Positions 50,386-62,480 of a stretch of DNA of 64,000 nucleotides are shown here, piece after piece (within the stretch, counting starts at the first letter, position 1; each line of letters begins with the position of its first letter). Position numbers and translations under genes: made by a program. Location: positions 5,958,721 to 6,022,720 of the forward strand of contig NW_024104998.1 of the NCBI RefSeq assembly GCF_003945595.2, written 5' to 3'. The notes under the pieces were generated by a model that had not been told where the DNA came from, searched no databases, and saw only the letters and a list, made by a program, of their open reading frames with translations. This DNA is from Pipra filicauda (lineage: Eukaryota; Chordata; Aves; Passeriformes; Pipridae).

Positions 50386-50701
50386 TGTGTAAACAATTTT
50401 TTTTATTGAACCTAGCAGACAAAGTTTGGAATCATCTATATTTCTAAAATGCATTAAAACTAAAGATTACTGAATAAACTATGTAAATTAATACATTTCT
50501 TTTTACAAAAATACTGAATTGAAGTTGCTGATTAAACTTTGTTATGTAAGAAAAGAAAAAAATCAAAAATATGCGTAAGTCATCAAATAGGAAGAGTGGA
50601 AAGTAATTTCTTCAGTGGAACTTACTTTTACACAAGGATGTAAAGAATATAGCAGCTAAATCTTTTTATTATACAAAGCATCCAGCTTTCCAAGTTTGTA
50701 G

Positions 50702-50736
50702 ATGACTGCTTAACTTTGTAATGACTGCTTAACTTA
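50702..50736. repeat. 19-bp-period direct repeat
   Basis: atgactgcttaactt occurs twice, separated by tgta. Confidence 0.85.
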
Positions 50737-52321
50737 GAATGTAAACATAGCATAATATTTATTTGTTTCTTTACAAGGCAGGGGTGTGCAGTGACCTACA
50801 TCTATTGCTTAGAGAGCAGAAGCCCATGTGGTCATTTTCAAGGTGTTTTCAGCATATCATTACCGGGTAGGATGTACTGACTTGCTTGTTCATCCATTGT
50901 GGGTTTGCTTCCTTATTTGAATACTGGCATATTTTATTAATATGTATATCATAAATCTAAGATTTAAAAGTACAATGTTTGCATTTAAGTCCAGTCCTAA
51001 AATTAAAATACTATTTCCTTCTGCTTCAGTGGATTAGAGGAAAAATGCCTCTCAGAAAAGGAAAAATGCCCAGAGGCATGTCCACAAATGACTCACTGAC
51101 ACTTTGTGTACATTTTCCTTCTGCTTGTTTCAGAACTCAGCAAAACACTTTGTTGGTCATAGATGAGAGAAAGCCTTGTCCAGCTAATCCTAAAATGATC
51201 TCAACTTTCAGCATCATCTAGGCTGCTCTATGAACAGGACTGACTGTGCTAGGAAGCAAAGGCTAATTGGTCTTGAGAACAGCTGTCCTGATAGGTAGAA
51301 GATATATCAGTAAGAAACTATGGGGCAATATTAATTCAAACTCTAAGGCTAATAAGGACAGTATTTGAGTTGTGAGTCTCTAATGCAAACAAAAACTGCT
51401 TTGAGTTTAAGCAGACTCTGACTTCTACCCACAAAGCCTGTAAGTCACTGAACTAGAACTTGGCTCAAAACCCACGTCTGGATATGGGCACTGCAGTCCC
51501 GTGCTATGCTGCTAAAAAAACTTATGCAGGTGCTCTGAAATTTGAGCTATCAAAGTCAAGGAGACTGCTCTCAGGAATAAGGAAAAATATCTTCTTTTTC
51601 ATGTTGGAAGGAAGAGATGGAAGGAAGCCTTCAAAATATCTTTTATTTCTTACTGCTTTTGCTGACACTTGACCCTTTTTTCTCTTAATGTCAACTGTAT
51701 ATCAGAAACCCAGGTGGCATAAAAAGAAGTTAATTTGCCTCATGTGAGCCAAAGTTTCTTATGTAAAAACTTCTGCAGAAATTATGAAGATTAAGTATGC
51801 ATGTGGTAAATTTTCATTCATATCTAAATCAGTAATTAACTTATTGAAAAGTTATGCTCTCTAACCAAAAGGATGGCTTTCAACAAGTGTTTTGAATTGT
51901 TAATGTTACTACATGGTTATCAGGTCTATGACTCATGAATGTGTTTTAGGTGGTTATTTTTTGTTTGTTTTGCTTATGACACAATTGGGTTTTTTTCTTT
52001 AGATAAACAGTAGATAGAAGGGAGTGAATAACAGTCATCCCAGATTATAGCAAGAGAAATTTAGCCTAAATCACATGGGGTGAAATATGCTCTCACTAAT
52101 ATTGGTGCAAAGAATAAGAAGTACTGGTCATAGGCAGCAACTGGAGGGAGTCAAAAAAAAAGAGGTGAGAGGATAGGAGTCACTCTCATGGTCAAGGAAG
52201 AGATGCCCCTGCATCAACTTGTAAACAAGCACTTTAATCATGTTTGCTACTTCATTAGAATTTGAACAATTCATATTGAAATATGAAAGATGGTTTTATC
52301 TCCCTTCTCTTTTATGCAGGT

Positions 52322-52445
52322 CCTGGATGGCTTTAAGCAAAACACTTCTCATCTGAATTATGAGGATAACAATAATAACATTTCCCTGTCTCAAAGGGCT
52401 GATTATGAGAATAAATTAGATACTCAGATGTTATGGTAATGCGTC
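52322..52445 (+). repeat. MIR-like SINE fossil
   Basis: Motif order agcaaaacacttctcatctg, tgaggataacaataataaca, ctcaaagggctgattatgag and aataaattagatac follows the MIR core ('tcatctgtaaaatggggataataat..cctcatagggttgttgtgaggattaaatgag'). Confidence 0.6.
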
Positions 52446-53526
52446 CCAGTAAATGAAAAAATTTTCAAAACAAAATAACCACATTTACATTCTTTTTTAG
52501 ATACCTACATTTCAAAAATCTCTTTTGGCAATCATAAGCTGTTTGTATGTAAACAAGGAATTTCTGGATGGTTAACCCCAGAAATGTGAAGAACACTTAT
52601 TGGGAAATACTTCAGCTAGTTGACAGCAGAATTATATAAAGAGGAGACTATTAAATTATTAAATGACCTACACTACAGCTTCTTGTATGCAGTTTTGCAG
52701 CTGGAGGAGAAGTGACTATTAGGATGCTTAGTTTGGTCTCTTCAAAATGTCTACAGTGAGGATCTGGATTGAAAAGTGATTATGTAAAAATAGCACTTCC
52801 TACTCAGCAGATCTGTTCTTGTGCACTTTAGTGGGGAGAGAGAAAAAAGAAAAAGAAAAAATATCACTGCATATCTTCCCTGCTGAGCCACCATATCTCT
52901 GGGGGAAAGAAACTGCATTATACTCCAGTTTATGCAACTTCATCAAAATCACCAATTTAAAGCTATAATGTACCTAAGCAAAACCCATCATTTCAAAATT
53001 GTGCCCTTTGAAATCAGACCTGCATAACCTCATTACCTTCAGCTGAATGGAAATGAATGAAATGAAAGGAAATAAACCCTTCACACAGAAAAATCATGAT
53101 TGGATTTCCTCCAGCTTCCTATCATCACCCAAACTAATCAAGCTATTTTCTCCCCAGGTGGAAAATGAATAGAAAGAGAGAGGTGATGATGATTATTTTT
53201 TTAAATATTTGGCAGGTAGTCTCAGAGCATGGAGCCCATATAAGTTTCAAGAGGTTACATGAGGACTACAGAAGGCTAATGCTATGATAACAGCTGCTAG
53301 CACAGGGATGTAAGCATTGCAAAAATCAGGTTCACGCCGTTTGGCCAGCCTGTTACCAGGATTGTCAGACTCCTAGGTGATGGAGTGGGCTTCGCCACTA
53401 TCAGCTGCTTCCAAAGGATCAATATATCACAGCAAATGTTCCTCTTCCAGCTTTTCAAAAGAAGTCTTTGTCAGCATGATTTTTTTTTCCCCAAGGAGAG
53501 CAGATGATGAAGCTCCTTTAAAAAGC

Positions 53527-53548
53527 AAAAAAAAAAAAAAAAAAAAAA
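53527..53548. repeat. Poly(A) tract
   Basis: 22 consecutive A's followed by a short T run. No upstream retrocopy recognised. Confidence 0.9.
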
Positions 53549-56214
53549 TTTTTAACACGGGAAGATGCATACTTGGTATCTGTCTAGAGATTTGAAAGGA
53601 TACTTTGATCATTCTTGCCAATTACACACCTGTTAGAGGCGAGTATATTTACATATTTAATATTCAGCTAATCTCAAAACACTTCTTTGATCAAACAGAC
53701 ACGCCATTTATCCTCAAACGCTGTGCCAAAATCTCATCTCTAGATAGCCTTATGTGTGAAGTGATGAATTTGTTTTTAAGTCTTTTACAGAATGTCTTCC
53801 ATTTTTCACTTCATATAAAACACCTACCCTTTTAACAAGTGTATTGCCTCTCTTGAACACTATCTTTAAATATAAAAGAAATCATACCAGAACGGTTCCC
53901 TCAGGGTTTTGCCTTTTGACATTTCTTTACTTAGAAAACTTCTGAGAAGGAAAATTAATGGCATTATGCTTGCAGACACAATCCTTTTCTAAATGAACAG
54001 AAATGTCTAGATATTTCTCCTTCCCATCTGTGACACATCCTAGTTTGCCTTGTAAACAAAGATGCTGAATGACCTTCACTAAGTCCCTGGAGCAGTGGAC
54101 TTAGAAGCTTGACTAGCCCTAGGACTGCAAGTTCTGAGTTAGGGCTTGTGCACAAATTGAAAATGGAAAGATTACTGCATAAGTTTGCAGGAAAACCCCA
54201 CATAGATTCTGACAGAAGCCAGTCCATCAATAGAGGTTTTGCAACAGACTCTGGAGTCAGGTCTGTTACGTTAGAGTTTGATATGACAAATCCCCCCCAA
54301 AAAAGCCTTTTTTTTTTTATTAAATTGTGTTCTTATAGAATAAATGCTTTCCAAGCGATGTGTAAGCTTGTAATGCTTTTCTTCTTTGTACCAAGCTTTC
54401 TCTTAAATCTCCTAAAAAAACTCTTTCCCAAAATAAGAATCCACACAAGAGAGCTTTATTCCACAGAGATGCACACGCAGCATCACAGTTCCTCTATGTA
54501 TTAAGAATGCAGCATTGCTTTGAACTTCAGACTAGATCTTCGAGACCTTTCAAGCATGGTCTATGTGTTTTCTAAAGTACCTGGCATTCCTCTCCTTACA
54601 GTACCAGGCATTCTAACAGCAGTGTTAAGACCTCAAGGCATGCAGTCTGCTAACAGAACTGTAATATATCTGGAGCCACTGGCAGAAAAGCACTACTTGC
54701 TTTTTTTTACAGTCCTAAAATTGAACTACCAATTGAGGCTGAGGTCCACTCGTCACCAGTACGCCTCATTAGTGGCATTTGGTGTTTGAAGGAATAACTG
54801 ATTTTGACCAATTGTTTTCAGGGTGCAAGGTGCAACTGTATGGACTTACTTAAGCATGGACTACAGAGCTTGATAATCTATAAGATGCAAAATAGGCAGT
54901 GAAAATATTGGAGAGAAACAGAAGAAATTCTCTTTCAGAGAGTGTAGCAATCTTTTCATCCTCATCTATCACAGAAATATTCTGGAGGTCATAAATCATG
55001 TTTTCTTACCAACTATAAGGTCAGTAAACAGTAGAACTTACTACAAGGATACAAACAATAATCTTAAAAATTTACAAAGATAAAATTAAATACCCTTCAG
55101 CAAGAAGACTATTTTTCCTTCCACATCATTAGATTTTTTACTTTTTTCCTTTAGTCATAAGACTCATTTTCTTTGCAAATGTTTTTTCTACCTGGGACAA
55201 ATTTGTAGAAACTGATTTACTGAGAAGAATTCTGACACTTTCCTGGCAACTTGCAGTGATGGCTGGTGAAAGCAGCTAAATTTTGCTGTAGAAGATATTT
55301 GCAAAAACTCATGAAAACAGCTTTTGAACTCACCCAAATGTCATACCCCTAAAGACAAATCTAAACAGAAATTGTTAATTTTTACTCACTTGAGGAACCC
55401 CATTTGGTACATTGTCTATACAGTTTAATATTAAAGTTGGTTTGTTTTGTTTTGTCTTGTTTTCCCCAAAGGAAAAAAACACTGAATTTAAGCCTTATTT
55501 TTCTTGTAAAGTTGCCTAAACTGTATATCTATCATATAATTTTGCCAGGAGACTGTTTTGCTTCTAGCGATTTCACCCTGAAGTCTACAAAATCTGGTGA
55601 GATCCATCAAGAATGAAAAACCAGAAATGCTGGGTATCCCTGTTTTGCCCAACTCCCCATAGTCAGACACAAGCAAGTAAAAGAGGTTCCAAAGAAAAGC
55701 CAAGAGCTCTGTCCCTGCATGTCATGAATTACAGATCACTCTTCTTCACCTTGTAAAAAATATAGGGCTTGTAGTACAAAAGCTACCAGAGGACGCTACC
55801 AGTATTTCAGGTTCCCTACAGCAGCAGGATATTTGTTCTGCTTAGAGGAACCCAGCAGTACCACAATCCAGTTATTTCTCCTATATCATGGCATTTTGGG
55901 TTTTGTTTTTGTAAGCGTTTCAGTCATGAAAAGAAAGTCCATAAGAAATTTGCATCCAACAAAGCAGTATGTCAAGGACTTTAAACTGTGTATATCTCAC
56001 AAAACTCATCCTCAGTGCAATGCCTTTTCTATCGTCTGGCTTGAGAGTTAATTTCCTAAATAAACTTTAGAAGCCTTTCATTTAAATTCTTCACGGGTAT
56101 AACTTGCTAAAGGTGATTCAGATGACAACTTAATAAAGGCTGATCTTGTGAAAACAGAATAGAACAAGATGACAAGAAATTAGAGTACTATTCTATAATA
56201 GAGTATTTTTTTCT

Positions 56215-56340
56215 AATTCTGAGAAATTTATTTAACCTTGCTGTACTTCATTGTACTCTAAGGATAATGATACATGCCTATTCTACAGAGATCTGTGAAT
56301 ATAATTATCTTTACATTTCAAAGCTATGGGAATGAAAAGT
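56215..56340 (+). repeat. MIR-like SINE fossil
   Basis: gagaaatttatttaaccttg, ctgtacttcattgt and aaggataatgatacatgcct follow the MIR core order ('cttaacctctctg.gcctcagtttcc..ggataatgatacctacct') and are followed by tgtgaatataatta. Confidence 0.6.
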
Positions 56341-56541
56341 ATCATTACTTCACTGTTATTTAATTGTATTAAAAATTATCCTTCAGCTTCCATTAAAGTC
56401 TTCGGTATTTAATAGAACAAAAGCGAGCCAAAATGATGAAGGCCATACACCTTTATTTTCTCTATGGGTAAAGGTGTTTACTTACATGAATTGATTGGCA
56501 GAGCAAAGTCTTTTTAGAGAAACAGAGCCTATCTTCTTTTT

Positions 56542-56621
56542 GAAGGAGGAAGAACTCCTTTTGAAGGAACTCCTTTTGAAGGAGGAAGAACCCACAAACC
56601 CACCAGTTTGTGGGTTCTTCC
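56542..56621. repeat. Nested direct repeats ending in a perfect 16-bp hairpin
   Basis: gaaggaggaagaac occurs at 56542 and 56578, with a partial ccttttgaagga unit between. The second copy runs into the hairpin: arm ggaagaacccacaaac (56584-56599), 6-nt loop, arm gtttgtgggttcttcc (56606-56621), with no mismatch. Confidence 0.95.
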
Positions 56622-58619
56622 CAGCCTTTTTGTACTGTTTCAGGTCTGGGAGCTTTTGGGTTCTGTGAGCACTATAATGTTGCTGTATTACACTTCAAAG
56701 AAAAATAATCTAAAAATAATCTAAAGAAATCAAGCTCTCTGGTCTTAACATCCCAGATGGGAGAACAACAGTTGGATGCTGACTAAACACAAGTCTCTCT
56801 GCAGCATTTTAATAAAATTTCCTCAATACTTTGCTGACATAAATAAGGTATTTCATAGAATTTGTTATTAAATGTAAATATTCTGACAGATCTAAGAGCT
56901 CATTGAAAATTAATAACAATTATGAGTAGTGCAACATAACTCCCCCCTTCCTTTACTCTAACCAATGAACTGTGTTTCTGAAAGTAACTTTTTACTAAAA
57001 TCAGAAGAGCTGTCAGCAGAAGGATGACTACATCACTAAGGTCAGAAACTATATAGGATGCAGTAATAAACCCATGTAATGACATCAGCTTTCTCTAAAG
57101 AATTTACATTCTGTGACTAGGCAGATGAAAAAGTGAAGATATTTTGGATGTTATTGTACTTTGCACAAACACCATCTTTGGGTGTTACTGATCGGTGTGA
57201 CTATCGTAAAAAAAAGTGTGCTAGAATAACCCTAAGAATATTTAGAGTGTGTTTATATAATAGCCCTCAAGAAATAAATTTATCAGAGTTAATTTTTTCT
57301 CTCTCTGTATATATATTTAAAGTTGTTATGGCTTCAGATAAAATGTATGTATTAAGTTGGTTTGAAATTTTGGAAACTGGTTATAGCAGATCAGATTTAC
57401 ACCTTAGCATGCTCAAAAGTTTACATCATGACTCACTAAGATGGCAACATTATTCGAATGATGGGTCCTTACCTTTATGTTTCCACGTCTTTTCTTTTTT
57501 CTGTGAAATGAAGAGTGAAGAGTATATTTCATCCTCTAACTCTAAGTCTTCAGACATTACAGTCCCCTGCAGCTCTGAGTCACAAATCAAGTAGTTATTA
57601 CAGTCTGGACTCTCGGTATCTACCCCTGCAGGGTAGAAAGTCAGAATAAAGAAAGGTAGTACACTGACTTTATTAATGTCAATGATAGTAAAGATAGCAC
57701 CAAATGAAAGACCATGAAAAAAGCCTCAGGGTCACCTGACTAGATGAACTTGCAACAGCAGCATACCCACATTACACAAGGAATTGAAGCTACTCTGACA
57801 GTCAAGGTCTAAAGGGCCCAAAAGTTGCAAGCAAAAAGTTTCACAGAAATTTTTAAGGATCTGAGATAAAGTTGGATTAAGCAATGTCTAAAGCTGCTTC
57901 TGTGTCATAACAGAGAAGAAAAAAATCCTAAACTAGAATCCAAGAAAGAATGACATTTGTAAAATTATTCAGAACAACTCTTAGATATCTATGATGCATC
58001 TTCCATTGTGGCTTTCTAAAATCTGTTCCTTGTGAATTATTCCAGAAAATGCTTCTACTCTTTCCTCTTCACAGCTGAGGTTCAGGAAACTACTGTTACT
58101 TCTTTTTCTTTTATATACCTAAAAATTAATCTAAAGATTCTGGCAACTTTTGGAAGGCAGAATACTATCATAAAAGATACAAAGAGCAATGCAGTAGCCT
58201 TCATCTAATTTTTGTAATGTTAAAAGATGTGTATGAACAAAGTGGAGCGAGATTAAATAGTCTGAGTTGTGTGGGGTGTTTTTGTTTTGCCACTGCATGT
58301 ACTGTATACCTATTTTTTACACATATATCTATGGAATTTTACCCTTAATACAGATGTATTTGAAGAAACACCATGAACTCAGTTGTATACCAAATAATTT
58401 AATTTGTCATACAAGTTTTAGCTACATGCTTATTTAGGTGCTTATTTACATGCTAGGTAGTGCCTAGTGGCTTCTGTGGCTCCAGAGATTCGCTATTCTA
58501 TTTATAGGTCTTAATCACTAAGTTTGTGTTCATTATGGGTTCAGTTTGCTATTATATGCCAAAAATTCAAGTTTATTCAGGTGAAAAAAAGTACATCAAG
58601 AAAAAGTATCAGTTACTTT

Positions 58620-58786
58620 CACAGAATGGGTCAGGTTGGGAGGGACCACTGGAGGTCATCTAGTCCAACCTTTCTGCTCAAACAGGGTTCTCTCTAGCAC
58701 GTTATGCAGAATTGTGTGCAGACAGCTTTTGAACATCTCCAGAGGAGGATACTCCACAGCCTCTCTGGGCAACCTGTTCCTTTCTA
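58620..58786 (-). mobile_element. CR1 LINE 3' fragment (antisense), short
   Basis: The + strand begins cacagaatgggtcaggttgg, then gaggtcatctagtccaacct, and ends cctctctgggcaacctgttc. It is the reverse complement of a CR1 3' end, about 170 bp, diverged. Confidence 0.88.
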
Positions 58787-59803
58787 TGCTTTCTCACAGA
58801 AAGGAAAGTCCTTGAGCTTCATTTTCTATTCTGCAGCATTCTTTCTAGAGAACTGCAGTGTTCAATCAGTAGAGATCTGCAATTACCAACTACATGAAAG
58901 CCAAAGTGAGATTTAAGTGTAAACTTTGTTCACTGATCTAAGTTGATACTGGCACAATCTAAATATGCACATTTACCTGACACAGCTAGATTTAACTGTG
59001 ATCTAGAATAAGCTTTGAGTTCTATTTTTTCAATAGAAAATGGTTCTGTGAAGCTCTGAAACACCTAAAAATTACCTACAGGCTTTAAAAAAAAAAAAAA
59101 AGGCAAATAGAAATAAATAGAGGGCATTATCTAATATTAACATGTCATTTCCTATACACTGTATACATTTTTATGAGTGCAGATTCCAATTTATTATATC
59201 CCAGAATATGCAAAAAAGCATATCAATTCAGTTAAACACAGTTCATACCTTGGGGGAAGAAAACAAAGTTTATATTATCATTGCATTTTTGCCTGCTTCA
59301 GTAGCAGGCTATTAGGTCATACAGAGACAAATTTAGCATATAAAAGAATTGTGTTCTCTTTCTTTAATATAATGAGATAATGAGATTTTAATTGTTCCAG
59401 AATCAGATTCTGCCACTGTTATAATGTATAGCATACTGTTAGCAGAAAACATTTACACTTTTCTAACTCAGAGTCCACTGAACACTTTCTTGCCACTGAA
59501 GGGTCAAAATGCACACAAGAAGAAATACTATGTATGACTTGTGTGTCAACCCATTGATATTAGGCTATTATCTTACTTGAGAAGTTGTAGACTTAGCAGA
59601 GTAATTTTCACACTCTCATACCATGTTTTTTCAATGTACTTTTTTTTTTCATGTAATTGTACGAAAAATTAGATATTGGGTAAAACAGTTAAAGGCAATA
59701 ACCCCTATGAAACTTTACAGTTTTTTGTTGCCAAATATTTGATTAGCTTTTTTATTTCTTTAGGTTAGTAGAAAATTGAGAACTGCCAGGAATCAAGATG
59801 ACA
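58787..59803. other. Intergenic region between two CR1 fragments
   Basis: AT-rich with a 15-nt poly(A) tract at 59087-59101. Nothing else recognised. Confidence 0.6.
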
Positions 59804-60010
59804 CATAGAACCATGTAATGGTCTGGGTTGGAGGGGAACTTATAGATCATCTAATCCAACTTCCCTGCCATGGGCAGGGACACCTTCCACTAGACCAGGT
59901 TGCCCAGAGCCCCATCCAAACTGGCCTTGAACACTTCCAGGGATGGGACATCCACAGCTTCTTCGGGCAGCTTCTTCCAGTATCTCATCATAATACAATC
60001 TTTCACATGA
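59804..60010 (-). mobile_element. CR1 LINE 3' fragment (antisense), short
   Basis: The + strand shows taatggtctgggttggaggg, gacaccttccactagaccag, cttgaacacttccagggatg and a final cttccagtatctcatcat, the antisense of a CR1 3' end. It is truncated and internally deleted near its right end. Confidence 0.9.
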
Positions 60011-62440
60011 TTTAAAGGGTGGAGATTTAGGCACTTACTCAGATATTTTGGAGTGCAAAATGCTCAATCCTGTAGCTGCATGCAAGAACAAGTTGGCTTT
60101 AACAAGATCTTCCACTATTACCAATATGCAGTAAGGAGAAAACACCGGTTTTTGGCATTTACTCAAAGCCTAACACAAGCACCAGTCTGCTTACTTGTCC
60201 TTGTCTTGCACATTAAGATATATGCATTAGGCCAAATAAATGAGAAAGATCACAAACCCATTTCTTATCACAACAGTTATACAAAGAACTTTTATTAGAG
60301 ACCAAATGCCTACCTAAGGTCTTCTGAAACTATTAGACGTTTTTTAACTTGGCATACCTTAAACATGACTAATCAGTACAATCTTAATCTGATTATTACA
60401 CTCTGTACTCATGTATTCACTGCAAAGTTTGGTCTGCCAAGTTATGTCATTTAAGAGCTCCATTTGGGCTTGATCATTTGAAAAGCTCAGTATCATGGCT
60501 GAATGCACCAACAGGCTGTAGTAGTCCTGGTAAGACTCCACTCATGAGCCCATGACCTCAGAAGACTCATTTAGCCTCAGGCTGCTCTATCCTATAGGTG
60601 TTACCTACAATCCTCATCCCCACATCGCTGCTCTGGCTTGTTGCCTTGCTTTTGCTATATGGTCTCTTCATAAGATCTATTGCTATTAGCACCCTGCTCT
60701 GCTTATTCAGCTCAGGTGCAATTGGACTGTGCCCTGGCAATGAGGGCACTGTTCATCCTGTGCTGTGGCCGCTCTCAGCTCCTGGCTCACTTTTAACCTT
60801 GCAGTCCTGCTTTTGCTGCTCCCTGGCACTCAGTAGCCATCATTCCTGTCAAAAGTGAATCTCTTTTACAAGTGAGGCACCTGAAAGCATTCAGCATATC
60901 ATGGAAACAGCTGTGCATGGAGCAGCTCAAGTATACCACTCGCTATTAGCATACTCAGTTACAAGACTTGCCTTCAGTATGTTGCTCTTTTTTTCCCACT
61001 TCAGCTGCTCTGCTTTTCAGAACTTTTCAAAATGTGCTAGTAATCTTCCAAGATGCACACGCAAGGGTGCTCTGCCTAGAATGGGGTAAACCAACTCAAA
61101 CGATGCTCTATTTGCAAAGCTACCAGTAGTAAATGAAGAAGGGGTTGTCATGCTGCTTTTGGTGTTGAATACTGCTGAAACCAATCTGGCTCATCAACCC
61201 CAAAGTTAGTCATCCTGATAGTGACATGAAGATGTGGTAGACCTGGTGAAGTATACAGATAAAGGAATAAACAAGCAATACTACTAAAAACTTATCTAAA
61301 GCTGCTAAGCTGACACAGCTGGCCTGGAGATATATGACTAACAGTACACTACTATAAAAGCCCAGTCCCAAATTTTAACGGTAGTGTTGTCCTGGAGTGT
61401 GTTGTACAGAGATTCCTCCCCTGAGTGGGGATGCCCTCAAGGTTACTCCCTGAGGCTGAGCAAAAGAGATTTGACCACGGTCATTAGCATGGGTGAGTAA
61501 CATCAATCTCTACTTGTTAATTGTTTTTCTAGCTTTAATATGATAGTTTTAACTTAATTGCTTCAACATTTTTTCATAGTGTGCTATATTATAATAGTGC
61601 TATATTGTGTGGTACATAATTCTGATTAAGATCTTTTTGTCTAATCATTACTATAATAACGAATATATATGTTTATATATATATATGGTTTGCCATCCTT
61701 AATCCTGCAGGATAAAGTTGTATAAAGGTTCAATTACACCTATGTAATCCTTTAGACATAAACTGTTGACAAAGTCTGGGGCTAAGATGGGATCCAGATG
61801 CACCCAGGCTCCTCTGAGAAGTAGTTTAGAAAGCAAGGGAGTCCTTTCTGCACCCTGTGACTGAGCAGCGGGAGGGCTTCTTTAATAAACTTTGTCTGAA
61901 GCTCCCACTCTGCCCACTACAAAGGGTCTAGCTGTGATTTGTATGAGAATAGCAGATGGCAGAAAACATCTTGCCATTAGTGGTAGTAGAAACAGCTGGA
62001 GAAATGGACAAAGAGAGATTTGTGCGGTCAAAAAGAAAAATGCACATTGTTCCCCATAGCCATAGTCAATTAATTGATTTCCATGACATGAGTATCTTAC
62101 CTAGGAAACATCTCAAAATTTTTATCTTTCTCACCACTACTCCAAGAGCCAGAGGAATAGAACAGGGGTGAATATTCAAGCCATTTAATTTTTTCTACTA
62201 TATACTTAAACCTGTGGAGTGCAACCACAGATGAGGGACTCTAGGAAAGCACTCATTGGTTGAGAACAGATCTGTTCCAGAGATGCTTTACATCTCTCCT
62301 AACAATCTATTTTCATATAACTTACTAAATAATGTGCACCTCAGACACAGTTATGAAGTTTCACTTTTACTGCCCCAGCCATCTGCACATATATCAAAGA
62401 CTTAATAATAGCCAATTACATCATCCAAAAAGCAAAAACA

Positions 62441-62480
<40 letters not shown>

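Larger units (their letters stand above)
45133..58619. other. Intergenic region
   Basis: No gene is supported across 13.5 kb. The longest frames (130 codons at 49936-50328, 131 at 54109-54504, 153 at 57133-57594, all +) have no domain, start context or splice partners. Simple repeats, MIR fossils, one CTCF-core match and one hairpin are listed separately. Confidence 0.6.

Noticed and set aside
54109..54504. 131-codon open frame (+)
   Set aside because: No family resemblance; includes poly-Phe/Lys stretches from A/T runs; single frame without supporting structure.
57133..57594. 153-codon open frame (+), the second longest in the window
   Set aside because: Low-complexity AT-driven composition, no domain, no promoter-like context and no splice partners.
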